DNA of 64,000 nt from GCA-020352575 sp041635475. GTDB lineage: Bacteria; Actinomycetota; Acidimicrobiia; Spongiisociales; JAENVV01. The position numbers and the translations under genes were made by a program. Under the pieces are notes generated by a model, which worked only from the letters and a program-made list of their open reading frames with translations, had not been told where the DNA came from and ran no database searches. The stretch is from NCBI GenBank assembly GCA_041635475.1, contig JBFKVA010000001.1, positions 1 through 64,000 of the forward strand, read 5' to 3'. Positions 9,644 to 17,515 of this stretch are shown here, piece after piece (position 1 is the stretch's first letter; every line of letters starts with the position of its first letter).

Positions 9644-10861
9644 ATGCCAGACACCCACATCACCCGGGGGGACTACGAGGCTGTCTTCACCCCCAACTAC
9701 GCGCCCGCCCCCGCGCTCCTCGACCACGGGATCGGCTCCCGGGTGTGGGACACAGACGGCAAGGAGTACATCGATCTCGCTGCCGGGATCGCCGTCAACG
9801 CCTTCGGGCATGCGTCCCCTCAGCTGAGGGAGGTCCTCGAGGAGCAGGCCGCGAAGCTGTGGCATGTGTCCAACGCCTACGCCCACGCGCCGGGGATCGA
9901 ACTGGCCGGGGAGCTCACGACTCGGACCTTCGCCGACAAGGTATTCCTGTGCAACTCCGGGGGCGAGGCCAACGAGGCTGCGCTCAAGCTGGCCCGTCGC
10001 TACGCGTTTGACCGGGGTGAGGTTGATCGGTTCGAGGTCATCTCGTTCGACAAGTCCTTCCACGGCCGGACGTTCTTCACTGTGTCGGTCGGAGGCACCG
10101 AGGCCTATCGGACCGGGTTCGGTCCAGCTCCCCTCGGCATCGTCCACCTCCCGTTCAACGACATGGATGCCGTCGGGGATGCCGTCACCGACCGGACGGC
10201 CGCCGTCCTCGTCGAACCCATCCAGGGTGAAGGCGGTCTCATTCCTGCCGATCCGGCCTTCCTGGGACGTCTCCGGGACCTGTGTTCGGCCCGTGGGGCA
10301 CTCCTCATCTTCGACGAGGTCCAGTCGGGCGTTGGCAGGACCGGCCACCTCTATGCGTACCAGGACTACGGGGTCGTGCCGGACATCCTCACGACGGCCA
10401 AGGGCCTTGGTGGGGGCTTTCCCGTGGCAGCGATGCTCACGACCGACGCGATCGCCTCGTCGTTCGTGGTCGGGACGCACGGCTCGACGTTCGGTGGGAA
10501 CCCGCTGGCCGCCGCGGTCGCAACCCGCGTGCTCCAACTCGTCGACGATCCCGCCTTCTTGGCCGACGTTCGGCGCAAGGCATCCGCGCTCCAGGCGCGG
10601 CTGGAGCGCATTGGGCGCACCAGCGGGGCGTGGGGCGTGGTACGGGGCCGCGGGCTGTGGCTCGGGTGCGTCATGGCGGGCGCATGGGAGGGGCGTTCGG
10701 GCGAGGTGGCCGCGGCCGCGTTCGAGCACGGGGTCATGACGCTCAAGGCCGGCCCGAGCGTCCTGCGCCTGGCACCGGCCCTCAACATCCACGACGAGGA
10801 ACTCGACGAGGGCCTGGTCCGGCTGGAGGCGGCGGTCGGATCCCTCGGCTCCGCCACGTAG
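9644..10861 (+). CDS. astC: succinylornithine transaminase (class III aminotransferase)
   Basis: A 405-residue PLP enzyme, near full-length match to E. coli AstC (for example VYAPAP-like NYAPAPAL near the N-terminus, CNSGGEANEAALKLARR, VEPIQGEGG). The PLP lysine is Lys253 (TTAKGLGGGFP), with Asp224 in FDEVQSGVGRTG. It transfers the delta-amino group of N2-succinylornithine to 2-oxoglutarate, giving succinylglutamate semialdehyde. ArgD, the biosynthetic acetylornithine enzyme, is closely related and often bifunctional, but divergent pairing with astA and astB favours AstC. The downstream dehydrogenase AstD is not next to it. Confidence 0.9.
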   Translation: MPDTHITRGDYEAVFTPNYAPAPALLDHGIGSRVWDTDGKEYIDLAAGIAVNAFGHASPQLREVLEEQAAKLWHVSNAYAHAPGIELAGELTTRTFADKVFLCNSGGEANEAALKLARRYAFDRGEVDRFEVISFDKSFHGRTFFTVSVGGTEAYRTGFGPAPLGIVHLPFNDMDAVGDAVTDRTAAVLVEPIQGEGGLIPADPAFLGRLRDLCSARGALLIFDEVQSGVGRTGHLYAYQDYGVVPDILTTAKGLGGGFPVAAMLTTDAIASSFVVGTHGSTFGGNPLAAAVATRVLQLVDDPAFLADVRRKASALQARLERIGRTSGAWGVVRGRGLWLGCVMAGAWEGRSGEVAAAAFEHGVMTLKAGPSVLRLAPALNIHDEELDEGLVRLEAAVGSLGSAT

Positions 10862-10888
10862 GGCGGATCACCCGGCGTCCACCAGGCG

Positions 10889-10894
10889 TACCAT
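10889..10894 (+). promoter_or_regulatory. -10 box (TACCAT), leaderless start of the crotonase gene
   Basis: TACCAT ends exactly 6 nt before the ATG. There is no Shine-Dalgarno sequence and no good -35 box. Confidence 0.55.
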
Positions 10895-10900
10895 CACCCC

Positions 10901-11680
10901 ATGCAGTTCACCACACTCCAGGTCGACGCCGACGGTCCGGTGGGGCGGATCACCCTCAACCGGCCGGCGTCACTCAACTCGATGACCCCGGCCCTCCTGG
11001 AGGAACTCATCGGGGCTGCTCGCTGGTTCGAGCCCCGCCTTGACGTCAGGGTGGTTGTGATCGAAGGAAACGGGCGTGCGTTCTGTTCCGGGTTCGACCT
11101 TCACTCGTTCGAGGAGATGGCCGGCGGAGACGGTGTGCAACGGAGAGAGGTGTCCGGCCTCGGGGGAAGGATGGCAGACGCCGTCGAGGGGATGCGGGCC
11201 GTCACGGTTGCCGCGCTCCACGGATGGGTGGTGGGTGGGGGAGTCGTGCTCGCCTCGGCCTGCGACCTGCGGGTGGCCGCCAGCGACACCCGATTCCGGA
11301 TCCCCGAGGTCGAGATGGGGCTCCCGCTCAACTGGGGTGGCATTCCCCGTCTGGTCCGCGAGATCGGACCCGCTCGAACCCGGGAGCTCGTCATGACCTG
11401 CCGTGAGTTCTCGGCCGTCGAGGCGTCGACGATGGGGTTCGTCAACACGGTCGTCCCCCCTGAGGACCTCGAGTCGGCGGTCGCCGATCTCACCCACCGG
11501 CTCGTCGGCATGCCTGCGCTGCCGCTCCTGTCCACCAAGTCATCGGTCAACGCGGTGGCCCAGGCGCTCGGGGCGCGAATCGGGACGTCGATGGATGCCG
11601 AGATGTTCCTCGGGGCGAGTCAGTCGCCCGAGTTCAGCGAGGCGGTGCGGGCCTACGTGGAGCGGGTCCAGGGGACGTAG
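10901..11680 (+). CDS. enoyl-CoA hydratase/isomerase family protein
   Basis: A 259-residue crotonase-fold protein with the CoA-oxyanion segments AFCSGFDL and GWVVGGGVVLASACDLRVA, and FRIPEVEMGLP, which carries the second catalytic Glu. In true hydratases the first catalytic Glu follows the GGG turn (GGGCELA); here that position is Val (GGGVVLA). With one Glu left, isomerase or other crotonase chemistry is more likely than simple hydration. Monocistronic, leaderless. Substrate unknown. Confidence 0.88.
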   Translation: MQFTTLQVDADGPVGRITLNRPASLNSMTPALLEELIGAARWFEPRLDVRVVVIEGNGRAFCSGFDLHSFEEMAGGDGVQRREVSGLGGRMADAVEGMRAVTVAALHGWVVGGGVVLASACDLRVAASDTRFRIPEVEMGLPLNWGGIPRLVREIGPARTRELVMTCREFSAVEASTMGFVNTVVPPEDLESAVADLTHRLVGMPALPLLSTKSSVNAVAQALGARIGTSMDAEMFLGASQSPEFSEAVRAYVERVQGT

Positions 11681-11751
11681 TCCGGCGAGTGGCCGGGGTG
11701 TCGCACGTGCTGGCAGCCGAGGAGATCACCTTCCACGACATCCTGGGCTGA

Positions 11752-12687
11752 TCACGCACTGAACTTGCCGTGGCGCATGAAGTCGGCCTCCATGAGCTCG
11801 AGCTCTCGGGCTCCGGAGATGACGATGTCGGGGTCGGGTGTGAAGTCGAGGTCCGGGTTGCGGTTCCCGTAGGGCACCGAGTTGAGGATCGTCTTGAGTG
11901 CGTTCATTCGGGCCTTCTGCTTGCTCTCCGAACGGATGATCGTCCACGGCGCATCGATGGTGGAGGTCCGCTTGAGCATCTGGTGCTTCATGTCGGTGAA
12001 CTCGTCCCATCGGTCCTGGGCCTGCACGTCCACCTCGCTCAGCTTCCACTGCCGAAGCGGATCGTGGCGTCGACGTTCGAACCGGCGAGCTTGCTCCTCC
12101 TTCGTCACCGAGAAGTAGAGCTTGAGGAGGGTGATGCCCTGGCGGACGAGGTCCTTCTCGAAGCCGGTCACCCCCTTGAGGAAGATCATGTACTCCTCGT
12201 CGGTGCAGAACCCGAAGACAGGCTCGACCATCGCCCGGTTGTACCACGACCGGTCGAAGAGGACGATCTCACCGCCCCGAGGGAAGTGGTTCACGTACCG
12301 CTGGTAGTACCAGAGGGACTTCTCCTCCTCTGTCGGCTTCGGCAGGGCAACGACCCGGTAATGCTTCTCGTTCATGTAACGGGTGACACGACGGATCGTC
12401 CCTCCCTTGCCGGCGGCGTCCCGGCCCTCGAAGAGAACGATCATTCGCCCGTTCGTGGCTTCGAGGTGCTTCTGGAGCTTGAGCAGCTCCACCTGGTAGG
12501 GCCGGAGCCGTCGGTCCTTCTCGCGCTTCTTGCGGGCAGCAGCCCCTTCGGTGGCCAGCAGTTCGGCCTCCGAGAGAAGCTCACGCAGCCGCCTGATCTC
12601 GGCGTTGAGGAAGGACACGTCGAGGACGGGGTCGGACCCCGGCTCCGGAGGCGGGCCGTCGAGCTGTGACGCGTGGGGATCAGTCAT
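11752..12687 (-). CDS. ppk2: polyphosphate kinase 2 family protein
   Basis: A 311-residue PPK2 enzyme that moves phosphate between polyphosphate and nucleotides. It has Walker A EGRDAAGKGG (87-96), Walker B DRSWYNR (145-151), the PKPTEEE segment and an Arg-rich lid (RRFERRRHDP). Length matches single-domain PPK2. The start is the ATG whose ATGACTGA junction overlaps the xerC stop by 8 nt, so it is translationally coupled to xerC. PPK2 classes prefer GDP, ADP or AMP; I cannot assign the class by eye. Why it is paired with a recombinase is unclear. Confidence 0.95.
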   Translation of the reverse strand: MTDPHASQLDGPPPEPGSDPVLDVSFLNAEIRRLRELLSEAELLATEGAAARKKREKDRRLRPYQVELLKLQKHLEATNGRMIVLFEGRDAAGKGGTIRRVTRYMNEKHYRVVALPKPTEEEKSLWYYQRYVNHFPRGGEIVLFDRSWYNRAMVEPVFGFCTDEEYMIFLKGVTGFEKDLVRQGITLLKLYFSVTKEEQARRFERRRHDPLRQWKLSEVDVQAQDRWDEFTDMKHQMLKRTSTIDAPWTIIRSESKQKARMNALKTILNSVPYGNRNPDLDFTPDPDIVISGARELELMEADFMRHGKFSA

Positions 12688-13684
12688 CGCCGTCAAGCCT
12701 ACCGGGGTCCCCATCGCGGTCAACGCCGGCGAAGCGTTCGATCGCCGAGCTGGCCGCGGAGGTCTCGACCGCCGAACGAAGGTGGTCGGGTTGTGCGGAG
12801 AGGTATCGCCTGGTCGTGTTGAGAGAGGAATGGCCCAGGAGTGTCTGCAGCTCGACGATGTCGGCGCCATGGCCCAGGAGGTCCATGGCGAACGTGTGGC
12901 GCAAGGCGTGGACGAGGGCGCCGTCCGGCACGGCACTGCGCACTCCCGCCTCCCGGTACAGGCGTTCGACGAGGTACTGCACCTGGCGGGGGGTCACAGG
13001 CTTCCCGGAGCGGCCGACGAACATCGGCGTTCGGTGGTCGTCGAGACGGTGGTCGGGGAACCCTTCGGAGCGCTCCTCCTGGTATCCCCCGATGAGGGCG
13101 GCGACACCGTCGGTGACAGGGATGGTTCGTGCTTTCCTGCCCTTGCCGACCACCGTCACCTGCCAGGCACCGGGTTCCCCGGTGAGCGCTCCCGTCGTGA
13201 GCGACGTGAGTTCTGCCAGCCGCAACCCGGCCTGGGCCAGGAGGGCAACGATGGCCGCGTCCCGGCGGGGCCAGGCCGACCTCGAGGTGGAGCCGGCGGC
13301 CGCGGCCAGGAGTCTCCCGACGAGACCATCCACCTGGATGGAACGCACCGCCTGTGATCCCGCCTTGGCCCGGGGGATCACGTCAAGGGGGTTCTCGACC
13401 ACCGCGCCCTCGGACCTGAGAAAGCCGAAGAAGGCCGTCCACGTCGAATGCGTTCGGCTCATCGTGGCCGGTGACGATCGGTCCGCGCGGGCAGCCAAGC
13501 CGCGCCGGATGCTCCCAACGGTGAGGTCGCCGAGCCTGAGCTCACCACGGTGCGAGCCCATGTCGGCGGCGATGAGGTCGGCGACCAGCCGGAGATCACG
13601 CCGGTAGGCGGCCACCGTGTGGTCGGACTTCTTGGCTGCCCTCAGGGAGTCGAGGAACTGCTCGATGGCCGTGTCGAGGAGCAT
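12680..13684 (-). CDS. xerC: tyrosine recombinase XerC-like
   Basis: A 334-residue tyrosine recombinase with an N-terminal SAM-like core-binding domain (1-100) and a catalytic domain carrying Arg155 (AGLRLAELTSL), Lys181 (VVGKGRKART), His259 and Arg262 (VHALRHTFA), His285 (LLGHSS) and Tyr294 (TTRRYLS). The set is complete, so it should be active. Length and motifs fit XerC/XerD, which resolve chromosome dimers at dif, better than a phage integrase. The ATG at 13684 is chosen because TACCCT lies 6 nt upstream; longer forms add a Pro-rich junk tail. Followed by ppk2 with an 8-nt overlap. Confidence 0.9.
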   Translation of the reverse strand: MLLDTAIEQFLDSLRAAKKSDHTVAAYRRDLRLVADLIAADMGSHRGELRLGDLTVGSIRRGLAARADRSSPATMSRTHSTWTAFFGFLRSEGAVVENPLDVIPRAKAGSQAVRSIQVDGLVGRLLAAAAGSTSRSAWPRRDAAIVALLAQAGLRLAELTSLTTGALTGEPGAWQVTVVGKGRKARTIPVTDGVAALIGGYQEERSEGFPDHRLDDHRTPMFVGRSGKPVTPRQVQYLVERLYREAGVRSAVPDGALVHALRHTFAMDLLGHGADIVELQTLLGHSSLNTTRRYLSAQPDHLRSAVETSAASSAIERFAGVDRDGDPGRLDGDD

Positions 13685-13690
13685 CCGGGC

Positions 13691-13696
13691 AGGGTA
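13691..13696 (-). promoter_or_regulatory. -10 box (TACCCT), leaderless start of xerC
   Basis: On the minus strand TACCCT-GCCCGG-ATG, exactly 6 nt from box to start codon. The same 15 nt occur in front of pafB at 63871-63857. Confidence 0.6.
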
Positions 13697-13817
13697 CCCG
13701 TGGCCGGGCACGAATCCCCGGTGCGGCCACGGGGGGCCGCATGGCCGGGGCCGGCCGAGCGACAGGCAACTAGCCTTCGGTGGGTGGCGGAGAGCCCGCC
13801 ACGGAAATGAGGTACCG

Positions 13818-14966
13818 ATGCGTACACGCATGGACATCGTGACCGTCCCTTGGCTCAAGGCGCTCTCCTCCCACCAGCCGGGTCCGTGTGTATCGATCTA
13901 CATGCCAACGCATCGAACCGGGGGGCAGGGGAGGGAGCAGGATCCCCTCCGGCTCAAGAACCTCCTGGGTGAGGCCGATCGGGAACTGGCAGACCTCGGG
14001 CACCGGTCACCCGACATCCGCGCGCTGCTTCAGCCGGGGTTCGATCTCGTGTCCGATGGGGGAGCGTGGGCTGCTCCCGAGGATGGACTGGCAGTGTTTG
14101 CCTCGCCCAGCCACTTCCAGATCCTCCGCCTCCCGGCCGACTTCCAGGAACTCGTGGTCGTGTCGGACAAGTTCCACGTGCGACCGCTCCTCCCGACGCT
14201 GGCGGTTGGCCATTCGTTCTACGTGATCGCGCTCTCCAAGGGGGCGACCCACCTCTACCGCGGCACCCGCTACCGGATCTCGGAGACCGAAGTGCCCGAG
14301 TTGCCGGCCGGCATGGAGGAGGCCCTGTGGTTCCTCGATCGGGAGGGTCAGCTTCAGCATCGATCGGGGGGTGGCCGGGCGATATTCCACGGCCACGGCG
14401 GCGTCAAGGACACCACCGAGGACGAGCTCATCCAGTACCTGCGCATGGTCGACAAGGCGGTCTCGGGGCTCCTGGCCGGCCAGCGTGTGCCGCTCGTGGC
14501 CGCCGGGCTCGACGGCGTCGTGGCCCGGTACCGCCAGATCGCCCGCCATCCCCACTTGCTCGACGAGGCGATCCTGGGCAACCCGGACGACCTCAGTCTG
14601 GCCGACCTCCATGCGGCGGCGTGGTCCGTCGCCGAACCCCGCTACATCGAACTGCGTGAACGTCAGGAGCGGGCGATGGAGGCGAACCTGGGCGGGCCGG
14701 CCACCTCGCTGGACCTGGACGACATCGCTCGAGCGGCGTTCCAGGGGCGGGTCGACGCGCTGTGGATAGCCAAGGGTGTCCGCCGATGGGGTCGCTGGAA
14801 CCCCATCGAGGACGTCCTCGAGATCCACGAAGAGCGGCTACCCGGCGACTACGACGTCGTTGATCGTATCGCCATCACCGCCTGGGAGCGGGGTGCCGCG
14901 CTCTACGTCGATGAGGCCTGGAAGACGCCGGGTTCCGGACCGCTCAGCGCGCTGTACCGCTACTGA
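13818..14966 (+). CDS. baeRF-type (bacterial eRF1-like) protein
   Basis: A 382-residue soluble protein resembling the bacterial archaeo-eukaryotic release-factor families (baeRF3/7 type): PCVSIYMPTHRTG near the start, LAVFASPSHFQILRLP, then VPLVAAGLDGVVARYRQIA and a C-terminal GAALYVDE. These families carry eRF1/Pelota-like domains and are proposed to act on stalled ribosomes or in stress; that is family knowledge, not seen here. There is no GGQ motif. GAGGT at 13809-13813 supports the ATG at 13818. Monocistronic. It lies head to head with xerC. Confidence 0.75.
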   Translation: MRTRMDIVTVPWLKALSSHQPGPCVSIYMPTHRTGGQGREQDPLRLKNLLGEADRELADLGHRSPDIRALLQPGFDLVSDGGAWAAPEDGLAVFASPSHFQILRLPADFQELVVVSDKFHVRPLLPTLAVGHSFYVIALSKGATHLYRGTRYRISETEVPELPAGMEEALWFLDREGQLQHRSGGGRAIFHGHGGVKDTTEDELIQYLRMVDKAVSGLLAGQRVPLVAAGLDGVVARYRQIARHPHLLDEAILGNPDDLSLADLHAAAWSVAEPRYIELRERQERAMEANLGGPATSLDLDDIARAAFQGRVDALWIAKGVRRWGRWNPIEDVLEIHEERLPGDYDVVDRIAITAWERGAALYVDEAWKTPGSGPLSALYRY

Positions 14967-15002
14967 ACCCGCCCCCCGGTACGGCATCGAGGAAACGCGC
15001 TC

Positions 15003-15008
15003 TAGCCT
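15003..15008 (+). promoter_or_regulatory. -10 box (TAGCCT), leaderless start of the ALDH7 gene
   Basis: TAGCCT ends exactly 6 nt before the ATG, with no Shine-Dalgarno sequence. Confidence 0.55.
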
Positions 15009-15014
15009 TGCCCG

Positions 15015-16529
15015 ATGACCATTGATGAAGTGTTCGCAGCACTCGGACTGCGTACGGACCATCCCGGGGCTTTCGACGGCGAGTGGCTGGAAACCACCGG
15101 CGGCCGACTGTCGATCCTGAATCCGACGAGCGGGGAGGAGCTGGCGGGGATCCGAGCGGCCACGCTCCCCGAGTATGACCGGGTGGTGGACGCGGCCCAG
15201 ATGGCGTTCATTGAGTGGAGGCAGCTCCCTGCTCCCAAGCGCGGCGAGTACGTCCGGCGAATCGGTGATGCGCTGCGGGACAAGCGCGACGCACTGGGGG
15301 AGTTGGTGACCCTCGAGATGGGGAAGATCAGGGCTGAGGGTGTCGGCGAGGTCCAGGAGATGATCGACATCTGCGACTTCGCCACGGGGCTCTCCCGCCA
15401 GCTGTACGGCCTGACAATGCCGTCTGAACGACCGCAGCACCGCATGTATGAGCACTGGCACCCCCTGGGGCCCGTGGGAGTCATCACCTCCTTCAACTTC
15501 CCGGTCGCGGTGTGGGCGTGGAACGCTGCCATCGCCGCGGTGTGCGGCGACACGATCGTGTGGAAGCCCTCGCAGCGCACCCCGCTCACCGCGATCGCAG
15601 TCACGCGGATCGCCGCCGAGGTCATGGCGGGGTCTGGATATGAGGCGGTCTTCTCGCTGGTGGTGGGCACCGGGTCCGAGGTCGGCTCGGCCATGACCAG
15701 CGATGCCCGGCTTCCACTCATCTCGGCCACCGGCTCCTGCCGGATGGGCCGGATCGTAGGCGTCGAGGTTGCCCAAAGGTTCGGACGAAGCCTCCTCGAA
15801 CTCGGAGGCAACAACGCTGCGATCGTGCTCCCTGATGCCGACCTCGACCTGACGGTGCGAGCGATCGTCTTCGGGGCGGTGGGGACCGCCGGCCAACGCT
15901 GCACGACCCTCCGCCGGGTGCTTGCGCACGCAGACATCGTCGAGGAGCTCATCGAACGCCTGGTCAACGCCTACACGTCGATCCCCATCGGAGATCCGAT
16001 GGACGATGCGACCCTCATGGGTCCCCTGGTGGGGGAGGGGGCGCTCGACGACATGCAGGAGGCACTGGAAGCCGCCATCGATCAGGGTGGCGAAGTGGTC
16101 ACCGGCGGCAGCATCCTCGACCGACCAGGATGGTTCGTCACGCCGGCCATCGTGCGGATCGACCATGACGCCCCGATCACCAAGGTCGAGACCTTCGCAC
16201 CCATCCTCTACGTGAGCGCGGTCGCCAGCCTGGAGGAGGGCATCGACGCCAACAACGCAGTGACGCAGGGCCTCTCGTCCGCGATCTTCTCGGACTCGGT
16301 CCGAGCAACCGAGCAGTTCCTCTCCCACGCTGGCAGCGACACGGGCATTGCCAACGTCAACATCGGGACCTCGGGTGCCGAGATCGGAGGAGCGTTCGGT
16401 GGCGAGAAGGAGACGGGCGGAGGGAGGGAGGCGGGGTCGGACGCGTGGAAGGCCTACATGCGCAGGCAGACCACCACCATCAACTGGGGCGACGACCTTC
16501 CCCTCGCCCAAGGCGTCGAGTTCGGATAG
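15015..16529 (+). CDS. amaB: ALDH7-family aldehyde dehydrogenase (aminoadipate semialdehyde type)
   Basis: A 504-residue NAD-dependent aldehyde dehydrogenase with general base Glu262 (LLELGGNNA) and nucleophile Cys296 (GTAGQRCTTLRR). The C-terminal block GTSGAEIGGAFGGEKETGGG, then DAWKAYMRRQT and LPLAQGVEF, is diagnostic of the antiquitin/AmaB family, which oxidises 2-aminoadipate 6-semialdehyde (piperideine-6-carboxylate) in lysine catabolism. It is not of the AstD type, so it does not obviously fill the missing AST step, although that could be tested. A FAD amine oxidase 1 kb away could supply the semialdehyde. Leaderless and monocistronic. Confidence 0.88.
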   Translation: MTIDEVFAALGLRTDHPGAFDGEWLETTGGRLSILNPTSGEELAGIRAATLPEYDRVVDAAQMAFIEWRQLPAPKRGEYVRRIGDALRDKRDALGELVTLEMGKIRAEGVGEVQEMIDICDFATGLSRQLYGLTMPSERPQHRMYEHWHPLGPVGVITSFNFPVAVWAWNAAIAAVCGDTIVWKPSQRTPLTAIAVTRIAAEVMAGSGYEAVFSLVVGTGSEVGSAMTSDARLPLISATGSCRMGRIVGVEVAQRFGRSLLELGGNNAAIVLPDADLDLTVRAIVFGAVGTAGQRCTTLRRVLAHADIVEELIERLVNAYTSIPIGDPMDDATLMGPLVGEGALDDMQEALEAAIDQGGEVVTGGSILDRPGWFVTPAIVRIDHDAPITKVETFAPILYVSAVASLEEGIDANNAVTQGLSSAIFSDSVRATEQFLSHAGSDTGIANVNIGTSGAEIGGAFGGEKETGGGREAGSDAWKAYMRRQTTTINWGDDLPLAQGVEFG

Positions 16530-16567
16530 GTCTTCAGGCGCCGGCGCAGTCTGTCGATACCGGGTGC

Positions 16568-17026
16568 ATGTCCCAACCCTCGACCCCGGATCCGTTGTGG
16601 GGTCGTTTGAGCGCCATATACGCCACCACACGACCGCACAACGACCAGCGCCACCGCTGGTGGGCTGCCGTGATGCTGGTTGGCGTGCTGGCGACGGCGT
16701 GCGGTGGGGGAGGGGCCGACGATCCTGCCTCCCTCGTGCCATCCCTCGAGGCCGCCGAGACGCTCGTCCCGCGGGCGCTCGTGTGCCCCGCCCTGGACGC
16801 CACGGAGCAGGAGTACCGACCGCTCCTCCAGGGGTCCTTGGAGGAGCTGGAGGATGAGATCCCGGTGTCCGTCCGGGAGGCCTCGACCCAGGCATGGGTC
16901 TCGGGTGGGGCCAGGATCAAGATCGGGATCTGGAACGACGCCAATGCCCGACCGACGGCCATGATGTTCGTGGCCGACCTGGGGGACGGTCTCTTCGGCC
17001 TCTCCAAGGTGCGGTACTGCTCCTAG
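16568..17026 (+). CDS. putative lipoprotein, open reading frame ended by an in-frame amber codon
   Basis: A 152-residue protein: a 30-residue polar N-terminus, a hydrophobic stretch WWAAVMLVGVLATAC with a lipobox-like Cys45, then a Gly run and an extracellular domain ending KVRYCS. It would be exported and lipid-anchored. The TAG at 17024-17026 is followed in the same frame by 50 more codons of gene-like sequence, so this form may be truncated. No family recognised. A shorter start nearer the signal peptide is possible, because the first 30 residues are unusually long for a signal sequence. Confidence 0.6.
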   Translation: MSQPSTPDPLWGRLSAIYATTRPHNDQRHRWWAAVMLVGVLATACGGGGADDPASLVPSLEAAETLVPRALVCPALDATEQEYRPLLQGSLEELEDEIPVSVREASTQAWVSGGARIKIGIWNDANARPTAMMFVADLGDGLFGLSKVRYCS

Positions 17027-17179
17027 TCGTTGACGGGCCTTGGCCAGAGCACCCTCGGGGTGTGCCTTCCCGGTGAGGTCGTCGTCATCGTCCACCTGTT
17101 CGATCCCGATGGCACCCTCGACCGGGTCGCAACGGCCGAGGCCATCGTGGAACGCGCAGCCGAGGCCATCGCGAGGTAG
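17027..17179 (+). other. in-frame continuation of the lipoprotein after the TAG
   Basis: Directly after the amber codon the same frame reads 50 codons to the next stop, giving LGQSTLGVCLPGEVVVIVHL and a helix with RVATAEAIVERAAEAIA. About 42 of 50 third positions are G or C, as in real genes here. The joined protein would be about 203 residues with a paired second Cys. A nonsense mutation, a sequencing error or read-through would all explain it. Confidence 0.5.
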
Positions 17180-17197
17180 GCACACGGGGAGGTGGCG

Positions 17198-17203
17198 TAG
17201 CAT
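17198..17203 (+). promoter_or_regulatory. -10 box (TAGCAT), leaderless start
   Basis: TAGCAT ends exactly 6 nt before the ATG of the small membrane protein gene. The minus-strand yqgE promoter uses the same hexamer and spacing. Confidence 0.55.
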
Positions 17204-17209
17204 CTGCCC

Positions 17210-17491
17210 ATGGCCACCACCGGCAACAACCAAGCAGCGCTGGGCTGGATCTCCGGCCTCGGGTTGGCGGTCGCTCCCTGGCTCGTGGCCGGCGTCATCA
17301 GCACGTTCCTGCCGGACCCGGAGTCGATGTTTCCGCCGACGTTCGTCGCCGCCTTCGTCGGCATGGTGGCCTGGATCATCTTCGGCTCGATCCGCCTTCC
17401 CGGCTTCCGCCGGGGCGCACTCTCCGGCTCGGCCATCTCTGCCGGGCTCGCCGGCGCCCTCTACATCGCGGTGCTCATCGCCCAGCCCTGA
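17210..17491 (+). CDS. small three-helix membrane protein
   Basis: A 93-residue protein with three hydrophobic segments (about 12-34, 43-60 and 68-90) joined by short polar turns, for example LPDPESMFPP and RLPGFRRG. No family recognised and no catalytic motif. The leaderless start and high GC3 support a real gene. It converges with the FAD oxidoreductase gene downstream. Confidence 0.75.
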   Translation: MATTGNNQAALGWISGLGLAVAPWLVAGVISTFLPDPESMFPPTFVAAFVGMVAWIIFGSIRLPGFRRGALSGSAISAGLAGALYIAVLIAQP

Positions 17492-17515
17492 CGATCTCCC
17501 TGCCACGGATCTCGC

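Noticed and set aside
9607..9663. Longer start for the M20 gene (19 residues earlier)
   Set aside because: It would overlap the astC start, and its added residues (MMWVSGIAERVYRVRCVAL) are not typical of the family; the promoter favours 9606.
8422..10011. Plus-strand open frame of 529 codons across the AST genes
   Set aside because: It is antisense to the M20 gene and astC, with Arg/Gly/Pro/His-rich composition and no family motif; a GC-rich shadow frame.
11699..11751. Short frame ending LAAEEITFHDILG before the PPK2 stop
   Set aside because: About 20 codons with no ribosome site or promoter; could be a gene remnant but cannot be supported.
12680..13684. XerC-like gene read as an integrase of a mobile element
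   Set aside because: Neighbours are ordinary chromosomal genes, codon use matches, and I see no att repeats or cargo.
14838..16895. Minus-strand frame of 685 codons over the ALDH7 gene
   Set aside because: Antisense to a clear aldehyde dehydrogenase; composition is Arg/Gly-rich with no ribosome site or motif.
17024..17026. Amber codon read as pyrrolysine
   Set aside because: No pyl genes are in view, and nothing else in the window suggests TAG is anything but a stop: several genes end with it normally.
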